Source: JANNXQ01 sp038238555 (GTDB lineage: Bacteria > Verrucomicrobiota > Verrucomicrobiia > Chthoniobacterales > Chthoniobacteraceae). From it: 41,452 bases of DNA. Below, one piece after another: positions 16,300 through 24,938 of the stretch (its first letter is position 1; every line of letters begins with the position of its first letter). The notes beneath the pieces are model-generated. The model saw only the letters and a program-made list of their open reading frames with translations, did not search any database and had not been told where the DNA came from. The position numbers and the translations under genes were made by a program. The stretch is taken from positions 1 through 41,452 of the forward strand of contig JBBRXP010000032.1 in assembly GCA_038238555.1 (NCBI GenBank). The letters are read 5' to 3'.

Positions 16300-17541
16300 T
16301 TATCCGCGCTGGGCGAGGACGTCGCGCTCGTAGCGTTTCACTTCTTCGAGCCACCCGGGGCCTGCGGGGGTGTCGTGGCGCCGGCAGTGCTCGGCCCACA
16401 CGGCGCCAAAGGGCAGCGTCTTCAACTCCTCGAGCAGCGCGAGGCGCGACGTGCGGTCGCCGGCGGCTTCAAGTGCGCGCAGCTTTGCGGCCGGCTCGAG
16501 CAGTGCGAGCATCAGCGCCTTGAGCACGGCCCGCGCGCCGATGACCCACGCTGCGACACGGCTGATACTCGCGTCGAAAAAATCCAGGCCGATGTGCGTG
16601 CGCCCGAGAAATCCGCCGCGCGCCACTTCCTCGCAAATCGCCCGCGTCGCATCGTCGAAGAGCACCACGTGATCGCTGTCCCAGCGCACGCCGCGGCTCA
16701 TGTGGAGCAGCAGGGCGGGAACGAATTGCAACACGCTGGAGATTTTGTCGGCGACATTTTCGGTCGGATGAAAGTGGCCGGTGTCGAGGCAGAGCAGCTT
16801 TTGGCGCGTGATGGCGTAGCCGAGGTAAAACTCATACGAGCCGGCGACGTAACTTTCGCTTCCAATGCCGAAGAGCTTCGACTCCACCGCATCGAGGCAC
16901 AGCGCGGGATCGAGCGGCTCGGCGAAGATCGCGTCGAGAGATTCTTCGAGCCGCTGGCGTGGCGCTTTGCGGTCGATGAGTAGATCTTTCGAGCCGTCGG
17001 GAATCCACACGTTGGTCACCGCAGGCGAGCCGAGTTGGCGGCCCATCTCCGCGCCGATGCGCCGGGAGGCGATGCCGTGGTCGATCCAAAATTGGCGGAT
17101 GCCGCGTTCAGGATGAGTGAGTGTGAGCCCGTCGGCGGCGAGGCGATGCGAGAAGAACGTGGGATTGAAATCCAGCCCGAGCCCGCGCGCGCGCGCCCAC
17201 TCGATCCAGCCGCGGAAGTGCTCGGAACTGTAGCCGTCGCGGTCCACTTTCGCGCCGCCCAGCTCGGCGTAGGAGGCGTGCAGATTCACGCGGTGCCGGC
17301 CGGGAATAAGCCTGAGGGCTTGATCCAGGTCCGCGCGCAATTCCTCCGCGGTGCGCGCCTTGCCCGGAAAATTTCCCGTGATCGCAAGCCCGCCATCGAG
17401 CGTCGTGCCTGTTTTTTCAAACCCGCCGACATCGTCGCCCTGCCAGCAGTGGAGCGACACCGGCGTGTGCGCGAGAATTCCGAGCGCCGCCTCGGTATCG
17501 GCGCCCAACGCGGCGTAAGCTTCGCGAGCGAGATCGTACAT
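16300..17541 (-). CDS. rhaA: L-rhamnose isomerase
   Basis: 413 residues, full length. Interconverts L-rhamnose and L-rhamnulose, the first step of rhamnose use. Recognisable stretches: VSLHCWQGDDVGGFE near residue 32, VNLHASYAE, LGLDFNPTFFSH, ITGNFPGKART, VTNVWIPDGSKD, LCLDTGHFHPTENVADK and VRWDSDHVV, which carry the substrate and metal-binding residues of the family. The ATG at 17541 is immediately preceded by the heptamer array (AACTTCCC then ATG). No rhamnulokinase, aldolase or regulator is adjacent; the divergent neighbour is glpX. The entire gap to glpX is repeat sequence. Confidence 0.93.
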   Translation of the reverse strand: MYDLAREAYAALGADTEAALGILAHTPVSLHCWQGDDVGGFEKTGTTLDGGLAITGNFPGKARTAEELRADLDQALRLIPGRHRVNLHASYAELGGAKVDRDGYSSEHFRGWIEWARARGLGLDFNPTFFSHRLAADGLTLTHPERGIRQFWIDHGIASRRIGAEMGRQLGSPAVTNVWIPDGSKDLLIDRKAPRQRLEESLDAIFAEPLDPALCLDAVESKLFGIGSESYVAGSYEFYLGYAITRQKLLCLDTGHFHPTENVADKISSVLQFVPALLLHMSRGVRWDSDHVVLFDDATRAICEEVARGGFLGRTHIGLDFFDASISRVAAWVIGARAVLKALMLALLEPAAKLRALEAAGDRTSRLALLEELKTLPFGAVWAEHCRRHDTPAGPGWLEEVKRYERDVLAQRG

Positions 17542-17544
17542 GGG

Positions 17545-17650
17545 AAGTTGAGTGTTGAGTATTGAGTGTTGAGTGATGGAGAAGTGGCGCTGCGCGCAGC
17601 GCCATTCTCTGACATCACTCACCACTCAACTCTCAACACTCAACTCTCCC
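17545..17650. repeat. Inverted heptamer element between rhaA and glpX
   Basis: Left array of four GTTGAGT-type units (17547-17574) and right array of about five AACTCTC/AACACTC units (about 17614-17647) in opposite orientation. The centre holds a perfect 20-base palindrome TGGCGCTGCGCGCAGCGCCA at 17585-17604. It fills the divergent intergenic region from the rhaA start codon to the glpX coding region, so any promoter for either gene must lie within or beyond it. Confidence 0.9.
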
Positions 17651-18715
17651 CGCCCCCTGATCTCCCATTCTTCCAACGATCCCGAGCGCACGATCGAATT
17701 TGAATTTGTGCGCGCCACGGAAAATGCCGCGCTCAATTCCCTGCCGTGGCTCGGCCGCGGCGAAAAGGAACTGGCCGACGCCGCCGCGTGCGACGCGATC
17801 TACGGGGTATTCGATCTCGTCGATATCGCCGGCGAAGTGGTCATCGGCGAAGGCATCAAGGACAACGCGCCCGGCATCTTTCTCGGCGAACATCTCGGCA
17901 CGTGGCGCACGGGCTCGCCGCGTTTTGACATCGCCCTCGATCCCATCGACGGCACCAGCAACATCGCCGCCGGCATGCCCAACTCCATCTCCGTGATGGC
18001 CGCCAGCGAAGTGCTCGAAGACACCGGCCACACGATGCAAAACCTGCCGAGCTTCTACGCGCACAAGATGGCGTTTGGACCGGAAGTGGTCGAGGCGATG
18101 ACCAAAGGCATGGCCCCGCTTTCGCTCGACGATCCACTTGAAACCACGCTCGCGCACGTGGCCGAAGCGCTGGGCAAACGCGTCACGGAGTTGGTGGTCA
18201 TGACCATGAATCGCCCGCGCCACGCCGAGCTCATCGCCGGCGTGCGCAAGATCGGCGCGTCGCTACGGCTCATCACCGATGGCGACATCACCGCCGCCGT
18301 CTCGCCTTCGCTCGCGGATTCCGGCATCGACCTCTACATCGGCATCGGTGGCTCGCCCGAGGGCATCCTCACCGCGGCGGCGCTCAAGGCTCTCGGCGGC
18401 GAGATGCTGCTGCGCATGTGGCCGCGCGATGCCGAGGAGCGCGCGCGCCTGCTCAGCGAAGTGAGCGAGGAGGAACTCGCGCGCATCTTTCGTTGCGACG
18501 ATCTGGTGCGCGGCGACAGCGCGATCTTCTGCGCCACCGGCATCAGCGACAGCACGCTGCTGCCCGGCGTAAAGCTCGTGGGGAAAAAGGCGATCACCAG
18601 TTCCATCCTCATGCGCTCGCGCAGCCGCACGGTGCGCTACATCCGGGCCATCCACGATCTCGAGCAGAAGACCATCCACCTGCGCAGCGTACGGCGGGAT
18701 GCGAATCTGTCGTGA
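17573..18715 (+). CDS. glpX: Class II fructose-1,6-bisphosphatase (GlpX)
   Basis: Hydrolyses fructose 1,6-bisphosphate to fructose 6-phosphate in gluconeogenesis. Family stretches: FVRATENAAL, LGRGEKELADAAACDA, VVIGEGIKDNAP, DPIDGTSNIAAGMPNSISVM, PRHAELIAGVRKIGASL, GDGDI-type ITDGDITAAV, GIGGSPEGI and FCATGISDSTLLPGV. The Glu usual at GEGE is Ile here (GEGI), while the neighbouring Glu and Asp remain. The 5' end is uncertain: conservation begins around base 17685 (ERTIEFEF), but the only upstream ATG/GTG codons in frame are at 17573-17578, inside the heptamer element; a CTG at 17657 just after the array and a GTG at 17708 are alternatives. Length from the conserved start is about 340 residues, normal for GlpX. 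Confidence 0.9.
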   Translation: MMEKWRCAQRHSLTSLTTQLSTLNSPRPLISHSSNDPERTIEFEFVRATENAALNSLPWLGRGEKELADAAACDAIYGVFDLVDIAGEVVIGEGIKDNAPGIFLGEHLGTWRTGSPRFDIALDPIDGTSNIAAGMPNSISVMAASEVLEDTGHTMQNLPSFYAHKMAFGPEVVEAMTKGMAPLSLDDPLETTLAHVAEALGKRVTELVVMTMNRPRHAELIAGVRKIGASLRLITDGDITAAVSPSLADSGIDLYIGIGGSPEGILTAAALKALGGEMLLRMWPRDAEERARLLSEVSEEELARIFRCDDLVRGDSAIFCATGISDSTLLPGVKLVGKKAITSSILMRSRSRTVRYIRAIHDLEQKTIHLRSVRRDANLS

Positions 18716-18825
18716 GTGAAGTTGAGTGTTGAGTGTTTCCAAGAGGCGCTCGCGCGGAATTCACGAAGCGGGCAAAGCGTGATTCTTCCGTCACTCAACA
18801 CTCAACTCCCAACACTCAACTTTTC
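18716..18825. repeat. Inverted heptamer element between glpX and the LolA-like gene
   Basis: Left GTTGAGT units (18721-18735) directly after the glpX stop, right ACTCAAC units (about 18792-18821) directly at the stop of the convergent gene, whose TGA is formed by the array (AAAAGTTGA on the minus strand). The centre is about 55 bp, GC-rich, and only weakly palindromic. Confidence 0.8.
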
Positions 18826-19628
18826 TCCACGCCGTCCACTTCGAGATAGGTGGGCTGGCGGTCTCCGGCGCGGCCGGAGTCGGGCTGCTCGATGCGCATT
18901 TGTTTGAGCATCCATGCGCCTTCGATCTTCTGTCCGCTGCGCACGGTGAAGCTGCGCACGAGCCGGCCGTCGTGGCCGTAGGCTTCGGCTTTCATCAAGG
19001 CGCCCGTTTCTTTTGCGATCCAGACGCGGACTTTGCTGTACTGCGAATCGCTCTTCGACGGCGGCACGCACAGCAGGCGCCAGCAACTCGTGAGCGCGAT
19101 CACGTCCTCGCCTTCCACGCTCGCGTCCGGCCAGTAGAGGAACTTGAAAGCGAGGTCTTCGTAGCTGATGTCGGTGCCGCGCACTTTTGCGTCGAACTTC
19201 GCACTCGTTACTTTTTTGGCGCCAGCATCGGTGATTTCTTCGAGCCGCGAATCCCGGTCGAGCAGCCGGAGTTGCAGAGTCTGCGGCGGGTCGGTGAATT
19301 CCCACCGCAGCGTGTTGCCGCTGGCGATGAGGCGGAAGGGGATCTTCGTGCCGCCATTGCGCAGATGGCCGCGGAGCACCTGGTGCTGCGAAGTCTGCGC
19401 GGCGCGCACGGTCGAGAGAATGGCGTGCGCATCCGGCTTCTCCGCGGCGGCTGCCAGGCCGCTCCAGCACAGGATCGCGGCGAGGAGAGTGGAGAGTGGA
19501 GATTGGAGTGTTGAGTGTTTCAGGGAAGTTGAGTGTTGAGAGTTGAGTGTTGAGTGATTCAGAGAATGACGCTGCGCGCGGGGTTGGTTTTGAAATGCTG
19601 CGCGCAGCGCCACTTCTCCATCACTCAA
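18816..19628 (-). CDS. LolA-like outer-membrane lipoprotein-sorting family protein
   Basis: About 235 residues from the signal peptide onward. The hydrophobic LLAAILCWSGLAAAA is a signal peptide core; the mature part (HAILSTVRAAQ, LRWEFTDPP, KVRVWIAKETGALMKAEAYG, KIEGAWMLKQMRI) matches the LolA/RseB-like half-barrel found in PVC-group sorting proteins. Periplasmic. The true start is unclear: the only canonical in-frame start is a TTG at 19628 inside the repeat element, which would add about 35 repeat-encoded residues before the signal. A CTG at 19523 followed by Lys-His would give an ideal signal peptide. The stop codon is also contributed by a heptamer array. Confidence 0.75.
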   Translation of the reverse strand: MSDGEVALRAAFQNQPRAQRHSLNHSTLNSQHSTSLKHSTLQSPLSTLLAAILCWSGLAAAAEKPDAHAILSTVRAAQTSQHQVLRGHLRNGGTKIPFRLIASGNTLRWEFTDPPQTLQLRLLDRDSRLEEITDAGAKKVTSAKFDAKVRGTDISYEDLAFKFLYWPDASVEGEDVIALTSCWRLLCVPPSKSDSQYSKVRVWIAKETGALMKAEAYGHDGRLVRSFTVRSGQKIEGAWMLKQMRIEQPDSGRAGDRQPTYLEVDGVEKS

Positions 19629-19656
19629 CTCTCAACTCTCAACTCTCAACTTTCCC
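19487..19656. repeat. Inverted heptamer element between the LolA-like and PAP2 genes
   Basis: Left side starts with GGAGAGT/GGAGATT units (from 19494) and continues as GTTGAGT/GTTGAGA units to about 19557; the right side has four AACTCTC-type units (about 19622-19652) ending 4 bp before the PAP2 start. The centre shares the sequence CTGCGCGCAGCGCCACTTCT with the 17.6 kb element in inverted orientation. Confidence 0.85.
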
Positions 19657-19658
19657 CA

Positions 19659-20306
19659 ATGGACCAGCGGCTTCTTTTTCTCATCAACCGGCAATGGACG
19701 AATGCCTCGATGGATTCTTTCATGGCGGCGCTCTCCTGCTTCGAGGCTTGGGCGCCGTTCATCATTCTCTTCGCTGTGATGATTTTGGTTTTCGGAAATT
19801 TTCGCGCGCGCGCTTTCCTCGCGACGGCCGTGGCCGTCGTGGCGGTCAATGACGCGGTGATCTCAAACTCGCTCAAGCACCTTGTTGATCGCCCGCGCCC
19901 GCACCAGTCGCACAACGCGGTGCGGCAGGTGGATCTCGCAAAGGCGACGCCGCGAGTGCTGGCGTTGTTCGAGCCGGCGCGGGTGAAATTTTCTCAGGCG
20001 GAATTTGGCGGCGTGGCGGGGAGATCCTTCCCCTCGTCGCACACGATCAATACTTGCTCCGCGGCTTTGGTGGCCGCGTGTTTTTTTGGGCGGCGCGCCT
20101 GGTGGGGTTTTGTGATCGCGGGTCTCGTGGGCTACTCGCGCATCTACACCGGCTCGCACTGGCCGAGCGATGTGATCACGTCCGCATTCCTCGGATGCGG
20201 CGCGACGCTGCTGTGGCTGGCGGCGCTCGAGTGGCTCTGGCGCAAGCGCGGGGGGCGGTGGCTGCCTCGCCTGCATGCGGCGCATCCGAGCCTGCTCGCC
20301 GCATGA
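19659..20306 (+). CDS. PAP2-family membrane phosphatase
   Basis: 215 residues. Integral membrane lipid-phosphate phosphatase. The three PAP2 motifs are present: KHLVDRPRP (motif 1), GRSFPSSHT (motif 2, with catalytic His) and YSRIYTGSHWPSDV (motif 3, with nucleophile-activating His). About five to six membrane helices. Likely substrates are undecaprenyl pyrophosphate or phosphatidic acid. The ATG at 19659 follows a heptamer array by a few bases. The stop overlaps the start of the family 39 glycosyltransferase (ATGA), implying translational coupling, and both use lipid-linked substrates. Confidence 0.88.
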   Translation: MDQRLLFLINRQWTNASMDSFMAALSCFEAWAPFIILFAVMILVFGNFRARAFLATAVAVVAVNDAVISNSLKHLVDRPRPHQSHNAVRQVDLAKATPRVLALFEPARVKFSQAEFGGVAGRSFPSSHTINTCSAALVAACFFGRRAWWGFVIAGLVGYSRIYTGSHWPSDVITSAFLGCGATLLWLAALEWLWRKRGGRWLPRLHAAHPSLLAA

Positions 20307-21880
20307 ATCCGCGCCGACTGCTTTTCGTTTTCCTCGCGGCGCTCACGGTTCTGCGGCTCGTGTATATCGCGCAGGTCGAGCTCTCGCCGGACGAGGCGTA
20401 TTACTACCAGTGGTCGCAACGGTTGGACTGGGGCTACTTTTCCAAGGGGCCCGGCGTGGCTGTGGCGATGTGGCTGAGCACGCATCTTTTCGGCGCGAGT
20501 GAATTTGGCATCCGCGTGTTGAGCCCGCTGCTCGCGCTGGGCACGAGCCTGCTGCTGTTCTTCTTCGCGCGCCGGCTCTACGGCGAATCGGTCGCGGTCT
20601 GGGCGGTGCTCATGATTCAGTGCACGCCGATCTTCCAGGTCGGCGCGCTGGTGATGACCATCGATCCGCTCTCGATATTTTTCTGGATGGCCGCGCTCCA
20701 CACCTTCTGGCTCGCGCTCGAGCGCAGCCCGCGCTTCAGCGCGTGGTGGCCGGCCACGGGCGCGCTCATCGGGCTCGGCTTCCTCGCAAAATTTACCAAC
20801 GCGATGCAACTGCTCTCCATCGTGCTGCTGCTCGCCCTGACCCGGAAATACCGGCACGAACTGCGGCGGCCGGGCTTCTACTGGATGCTCGCGGTCTTTG
20901 CGCTCTGCACGATTCCGCCGCTCGTGTGGAATGCGCGGCACGACTGGATCACGCTCGATCACCTCAGCGCCCGCGGCGGACTGCGCAATGGAGTGTTCTT
21001 TGATTTCGGCGGATGGTGGAGCTTCCTCGGCGCGCACTTCGGAGTGTATTCGCCGCTGCTCTTCGCGGGCTTTTGCGTCGCGATTTGGTGGGGCTGGCGC
21101 GCGGCCCGCGTCCATTTCAAGCCGCGCTTCCTGCTCGCGTTCGCGCTGCCGCTGCTCGCCATGTATTTCGCGCTGACACTCAAGCATTCGGGCGAACCGA
21201 ACTGGACGGCCCCCGCGATGCTGAGTCTCGGCGTGCTGGCCACCGCGCTGTGGCACGAGCGGGCGCGGGAGAATTTCGCCTCGCGCGTGTTTGCCATCGC
21301 CGCGCTGGGGGTCGGCGCGGCGCTGAGTCTCATGACACTGGATGTCGATGTCGTGCGCGCCGCCGGCTTTGCGTGGCCCTACGATCGCGATCCCTCGGCG
21401 AGGCTGCGCGGATGGCGTTCGGCGGCGGAGCGGATCGAAGCATTCCGCCTCCAATTCGAAGCGCGGCAAGGCGCGCCCGCGTTCCTCATCGCCAACAAGT
21501 ATGGCACCGCTGCCAGCCTCGCATTTTACCTCCGCGATCCGCGAGTGGAAGGCCCCGGCCATCCGCCGGTGTATGTGCCCGAGTCGGCCTTCCCCGAGAA
21601 CCAATATTTCTTCTGGCCGCGTTACGACGAGAACGTGGCGCTGCCGCCCGGGGCGCGGCCGAGGGAGGAGTACTACACCGAGGAGATGGGTGCCAACGCC
21701 TTCCTCGGCCGCACCGCGCTCTACATCACCGACCGCACCGAGGAGCGCCCGCCCTCCGCGATCAAGCGTGGCTTCGAGCGCGTCGAGATGGTCGCCGCCT
21801 TCGAGGAATCGCGCCGCGGTCTGCCGCTGCGGCCCGTTCGCATCTTTGCGTGTTACGGCTACAAGCAAGTCGATCTGTGA
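20303..21880 (+). CDS. Family 39 (ArnT/PMT-like) membrane glycosyltransferase
   Basis: 525 residues with about ten to twelve membrane helices. The ELSPDEAYYYQW motif near residue 27 is the acidic catalytic loop of dolichyl/undecaprenyl-phosphate sugar transferases, followed by FSKGPGVAVAMWLSTHLFG and the GLLLFSPLL-like RVLSPLLALG helix. A C-terminal periplasmic domain begins about residue 355. It should transfer a sugar from a polyprenyl phosphate donor to lipid or protein on the outer face. Its ATG overlaps the PAP2 phosphatase stop by 4 bp; together they may form a small lipid-linked glycan module. No promoter is evident between them. Confidence 0.88.
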   Translation: MNPRRLLFVFLAALTVLRLVYIAQVELSPDEAYYYQWSQRLDWGYFSKGPGVAVAMWLSTHLFGASEFGIRVLSPLLALGTSLLLFFFARRLYGESVAVWAVLMIQCTPIFQVGALVMTIDPLSIFFWMAALHTFWLALERSPRFSAWWPATGALIGLGFLAKFTNAMQLLSIVLLLALTRKYRHELRRPGFYWMLAVFALCTIPPLVWNARHDWITLDHLSARGGLRNGVFFDFGGWWSFLGAHFGVYSPLLFAGFCVAIWWGWRAARVHFKPRFLLAFALPLLAMYFALTLKHSGEPNWTAPAMLSLGVLATALWHERARENFASRVFAIAALGVGAALSLMTLDVDVVRAAGFAWPYDRDPSARLRGWRSAAERIEAFRLQFEARQGAPAFLIANKYGTAASLAFYLRDPRVEGPGHPPVYVPESAFPENQYFFWPRYDENVALPPGARPREEYYTEEMGANAFLGRTALYITDRTEERPPSAIKRGFERVEMVAAFEESRRGLPLRPVRIFACYGYKQVDL

Positions 21881-22040
21881 CTTGTCATCGTCGCGTGCAT
21901 TAAAGCGCGTCGAAAGTGCCCGCGCGGCGCCGAGCCGCGAGACCGCTGCTCAGCGTCGGAAGATCTCCAGCGGCGCCCCGCGCGCCGCAGAGTGTTCCAC
22001 GTCGTTGGAAGCGCCGCAAGAATCCAACGGCGTGACGAGA

Positions 22041-22325
22041 CTAGCTCTTCTTTTTCTTTCCACCTTTGCCCTTGCCGATTTTCGCGGCGGCAAGTTCGGA
22101 TTCCGAAAGTTCTCCGTCGTGGTTGGTATCCAGCGCCACGAGCGAGGCGAAGGCGGCGCGCACCGCTTCGACTTCCGGGCCGGCGATCACGCCGTCATGA
22201 TTTTTGTCGAAATGGGTAAGGAGTCGGGAAGCGCCTTTGCCGCCTTTCTTTTTTGCCTGGGCGGGCGTGGAAGCTCCAAGAAGTGCAACGAGAGCGAGCG
22301 CGATGGGGAGTGAGCGAATGGTCAT
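22041..22325 (-). CDS. Small secreted EF-hand protein
   Basis: 94 residues. Signal peptide at 1-23 ending in AQA, a lysine-rich start (KKKGGKG), two EF-hand calcium loops, DKNHDGVIAGPE and DTNHDGELSESE, each with the expected D-x-N-x-D-G spacing, and a lysine-rich tail (GKGKGGKKKK). It is probably a periplasmic or extracellular calcium-binding protein. The ATG at 22325 gives the signal peptide; the frame runs on upstream but without sense. Divergent from the DUF3467 gene, with about 160 bp between them in which I see no clear promoter. Confidence 0.85.
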   Translation of the reverse strand: MTIRSLPIALALVALLGASTPAQAKKKGGKGASRLLTHFDKNHDGVIAGPEVEAVRAAFASLVALDTNHDGELSESELAAAKIGKGKGGKKKKS

Positions 22326-22488
22326 ATCTTTTGTTACGAGTTTGTGGTTGAAAGCGCGCGCTGGCTCCAGGCCGCGCGACGTTGGGGTAATAGCGGGCTG
22401 GCGCGGAATTCGGACAGTCAAAAGCGCGGCCGGGATCTTCGCGAGGGGGCCATTGCAAAGTTCCGGCAGGCTGCTAGCTATTGCGCCC

Positions 22489-22923
22489 ATGTCCCTCGAT
22501 ACCCCATCCTCTCAACCGCAAAACCAGAACGTCTCGGTGCAGATAAAGTACGATGACATGACCGCGCGCTATGCGAGCCATGCTCTGCTCAACAATGGCA
22601 ACGAAGAGGTCTATATCGAGTTTTCCTCCGGCGTGGTCGTCGATCGCGCTTCGGGAGGGGCGGTGCTGCCCATCCACACACGCATCGCGATGACGCCGGC
22701 CGGCGTGGTGCGTCTGTGGCAGCTCCTCGGCCAGGCGGTGCAGAATTTTCAGGTCGTGCAGGCAGGGGCACGGCCGCCCGCGCCGGCCAGCTCATTTCTT
22801 CCGGCGGAACCCATCGTGCCGCCGGGTTACGGCGGAACAGGGGAAGCGCTGCCGCCGTTGAGTTCCATCTTGCCCGACGAACCAATCGTCCCGCCGGACA
22901 TGCAGGGCGGGCAGAGGGAGTGA
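22489..22923 (+). CDS. DUF3467 domain protein
   Basis: 144 residues. NVSVQIKYDDMTARYASHALLNNGNEEVYIEFSS followed by HTRIAMTPAGVVRLWQLLGQAVQNF is the DUF3467 fold, common in bacteria and without a known function. A Pro-rich tail has two copies of a motif, SSFLPAEPIVPP and SSILPDEPIVPP, which may be a docking peptide. No signal. The ATG at 22489 is the last start before conservation. The 3' end overlaps the convergent SecA-like gene by 97 bp on the other strand. Confidence 0.8.
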   Translation: MSLDTPSSQPQNQNVSVQIKYDDMTARYASHALLNNGNEEVYIEFSSGVVVDRASGGAVLPIHTRIAMTPAGVVRLWQLLGQAVQNFQVVQAGARPPAPASSFLPAEPIVPPGYGGTGEALPPLSSILPDEPIVPPDMQGGQRE

Positions 22924-24833
22924 CGCGGATCGTTGAGCCAGCCGTCGAAGCGCGCGAGAGCGCGGCGGCGGTCGCGATCGATAAGTTCGGCGCGCCGCTG
23001 CGCACGTTGGAAATGCGTGGCGGCGCTGCCTGGCACCTCGCCTTCTCGCTCGGAACGAAGTTGCGCAAGGCGGGCGGCGGCGTCCGGCGCGTGGCGTGCG
23101 AGGAGTTCATCTTCGAGAGAGAGAAAAAATTGCGCGCTCCCGGGCTGACCGTGGCGCGCGGTGCGGCCGATGAGTTGGCGATCGATGCGCGCGGACTCAT
23201 AACGTTCGATCCCGATGACGTGGAGCCCGTCCGCGGCGAGCGCTCGCTCGTGCACCGGGATGTGCGCGCCGCGGCCGGCCATGTGGGTGGCGATGGTCAC
23301 GGCGCCGGGCTCGCCGGCTTGCGCGATGATGGAAGCTTCCTCGGAGTCCTGCGTGGCGTGCAGCATCCGGATGGCGATGCCGAGCGGCGCGAGCGCGACG
23401 GCGGCGGCTTCGCTGCTCTCCACCGTGCGCGTGCCGACGAGTACGGGCTGCCCGCGCGCGTGTCGCATGGCGACTTCGCGGGCGAGTGCGGCGAGGCGTG
23501 AGTTGCGGGAAGAGAAGACGCGATCTGGCAAGTCCGCCCGCTGAGCCGGGCGATTTTGCGGAATGACTTCGATGGCGAGCGCATAGTTGGCGCGCAGTTC
23601 CGCGGCGGCTTCAAAGGCCGTGCCCGTGATGCCGCAGATGCGGCGGTAGAGTCGGAAATACGCGGGCCGGGTGATGGTCGCCTCGGTGAAATTTTCGTCG
23701 CTGATTTCCACGCCCGCATGCGCCTCGACGGCTTGATGAAGGCCGTCGCGCCAGGTGCGATCCGGGCAGCGCCGGCCCGTGGATTCGTCGATGACGATGA
23801 CCTTTCCCTGCTCGACGACGTAGTGCGCATTGCGCCGTAGCCGGAGTCGAGCGTGCAGCGCGCACTCCACGTAATGCGTCCAATCGCGGTCGAGCCTTTC
23901 GAGCACAGGATCGGGCAGCAGATCGATCGCGCGCTTTTTCCCCGGCGCATTGAGGGTGAGGCGCTGCGTGTAGGGATCGCGGAAAAAGTGATCGCCCGCG
24001 CCAAGCTGCGCGGCGATGCGGTCTGCGAGCCGATAGCGCTCCGGCGCGCGGTTCGGAGCGCGCTCGCCCGCTGCGACGCACAGCGGGCTGCCGGCTTCGT
24101 CGATGAGGACGCTGTCGGCGTCGTCGATCACTGCGAAGGCGTGGCCTCGCTGCAACAGCGCAGGGGCCGGCGCGCCGCTCGCGGCGGCGGTGCGTTCGGC
24201 CACGCGATCTCGGAGAAAATCAAATCCAAACTCCGTGCCGACGCCGTAGGTGACATCGCACGCGTAGGCCGCGTGCCGCTGCGCCCGGTCGCAGTGAGCG
24301 GGCAGCAGGCCGATGGAGAGACCGAGCCGCTGGAAGACGCGCCGGGCAAATTCAAAATCGCGCTCGGCGAGATACGGATTGACCGTCGCGACATGGACGC
24401 CGAGGCCGTGCAGCGCAAAGCAAAAGGCGGGCAGCAGCGCGACGAGCGTCTTGCCTTCGCCGGTGGCCATCTCCACGAGCCGACCTTCCACCAGCGCGAG
24501 CCCGGCGGCGAGCTGGCAATCGTAAGCGGAGAGCCCGCGCGTGCGGCGCACCGATTCGGAGACCAGGGCGAGCGCTTCGGGATGCAAGTCCGGACGCGTG
24601 GAGCCGCCCCGCGTTTCGATGCCGAGCGCCTGCGCGCGCTGGCGCATCGCAGCGTCGGACTCTGCGCGAAAGATTCCGGCGAAATGCCGGATGCGTCCCA
24701 CCGCGCCCGCGAAGCGCTGCATGGAGCGGTCTTCGGGTTGCGGCGCGAGGAGCGAGTGGAGCGTGAGGATCGGTTCGATCGCGCTCTCATCCGCGTCGAA
24801 AATTTCCTCTGTGGTCAGCGGGCTCGCAGTCAT
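22827..24833 (-). CDS. Short SecA-like translocase ATPase
   Basis: 668 residues against about 900 for housekeeping SecA. Walker A MATGEGKT at 122-129, VNPYLAERD, VIDDADSVLIDEAGSPL (the usual DEVD is DDAD, 237-240), ITGTA, THMAGRGAHIPV and GIERYESARIDRQLIGRTARHGQPGS are all SecA signatures. The sequence ends soon after the second motor domain, so the helical scaffold and C-terminal linker/zinc region are missing, apart from a final CPPC. The peptide-crosslinking region is also divergent. I read it as a motor paralogue of SecA2 type for a special substrate. It follows the GYF_2 membrane protein on the same strand by about 105 bp and may work with it. Confidence 0.82.
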   Translation of the reverse strand: MTASPLTTEEIFDADESAIEPILTLHSLLAPQPEDRSMQRFAGAVGRIRHFAGIFRAESDAAMRQRAQALGIETRGGSTRPDLHPEALALVSESVRRTRGLSAYDCQLAAGLALVEGRLVEMATGEGKTLVALLPAFCFALHGLGVHVATVNPYLAERDFEFARRVFQRLGLSIGLLPAHCDRAQRHAAYACDVTYGVGTEFGFDFLRDRVAERTAAASGAPAPALLQRGHAFAVIDDADSVLIDEAGSPLCVAAGERAPNRAPERYRLADRIAAQLGAGDHFFRDPYTQRLTLNAPGKKRAIDLLPDPVLERLDRDWTHYVECALHARLRLRRNAHYVVEQGKVIVIDESTGRRCPDRTWRDGLHQAVEAHAGVEISDENFTEATITRPAYFRLYRRICGITGTAFEAAAELRANYALAIEVIPQNRPAQRADLPDRVFSSRNSRLAALAREVAMRHARGQPVLVGTRTVESSEAAAVALAPLGIAIRMLHATQDSEEASIIAQAGEPGAVTIATHMAGRGAHIPVHERALAADGLHVIGIERYESARIDRQLIGRTARHGQPGSAQFFLSLEDELLARHAPDAAARLAQLRSEREGEVPGSAATHFQRAQRRAELIDRDRRRALARFDGWLNDPRHSLCPPCMSGGTIGSSGKMELNGGSASPVPP

Positions 24834-24938
24834 GGGGATTGCAAGATCGCCGCGTCGGCGAGTGGCTGGGAGAAGTTCATGGTGGCGCGGAAAGAAGACG
24901 CTAGTTCCGTGCCGAAAGTGGAGCGCGGGCGGCGATAC

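Noticed and set aside
19487..19656. CRISPR array
   Set aside because: Units are 7 bp tandem repeats without spacers, arranged as inverted pairs; no cas genes in the window.
20144..21868. Open frame of about 574 codons antisense to the glycosyltransferase
   Set aside because: Charged low-complexity sequence with no recognisable domain; the sense strand encodes a clear family 39 protein.
21881..22040. Small gene between the glycosyltransferase and the EF-hand gene
   Set aside because: GC-rich spacer with no start plus plausible peptide and no repeat units; I see nothing supportable.
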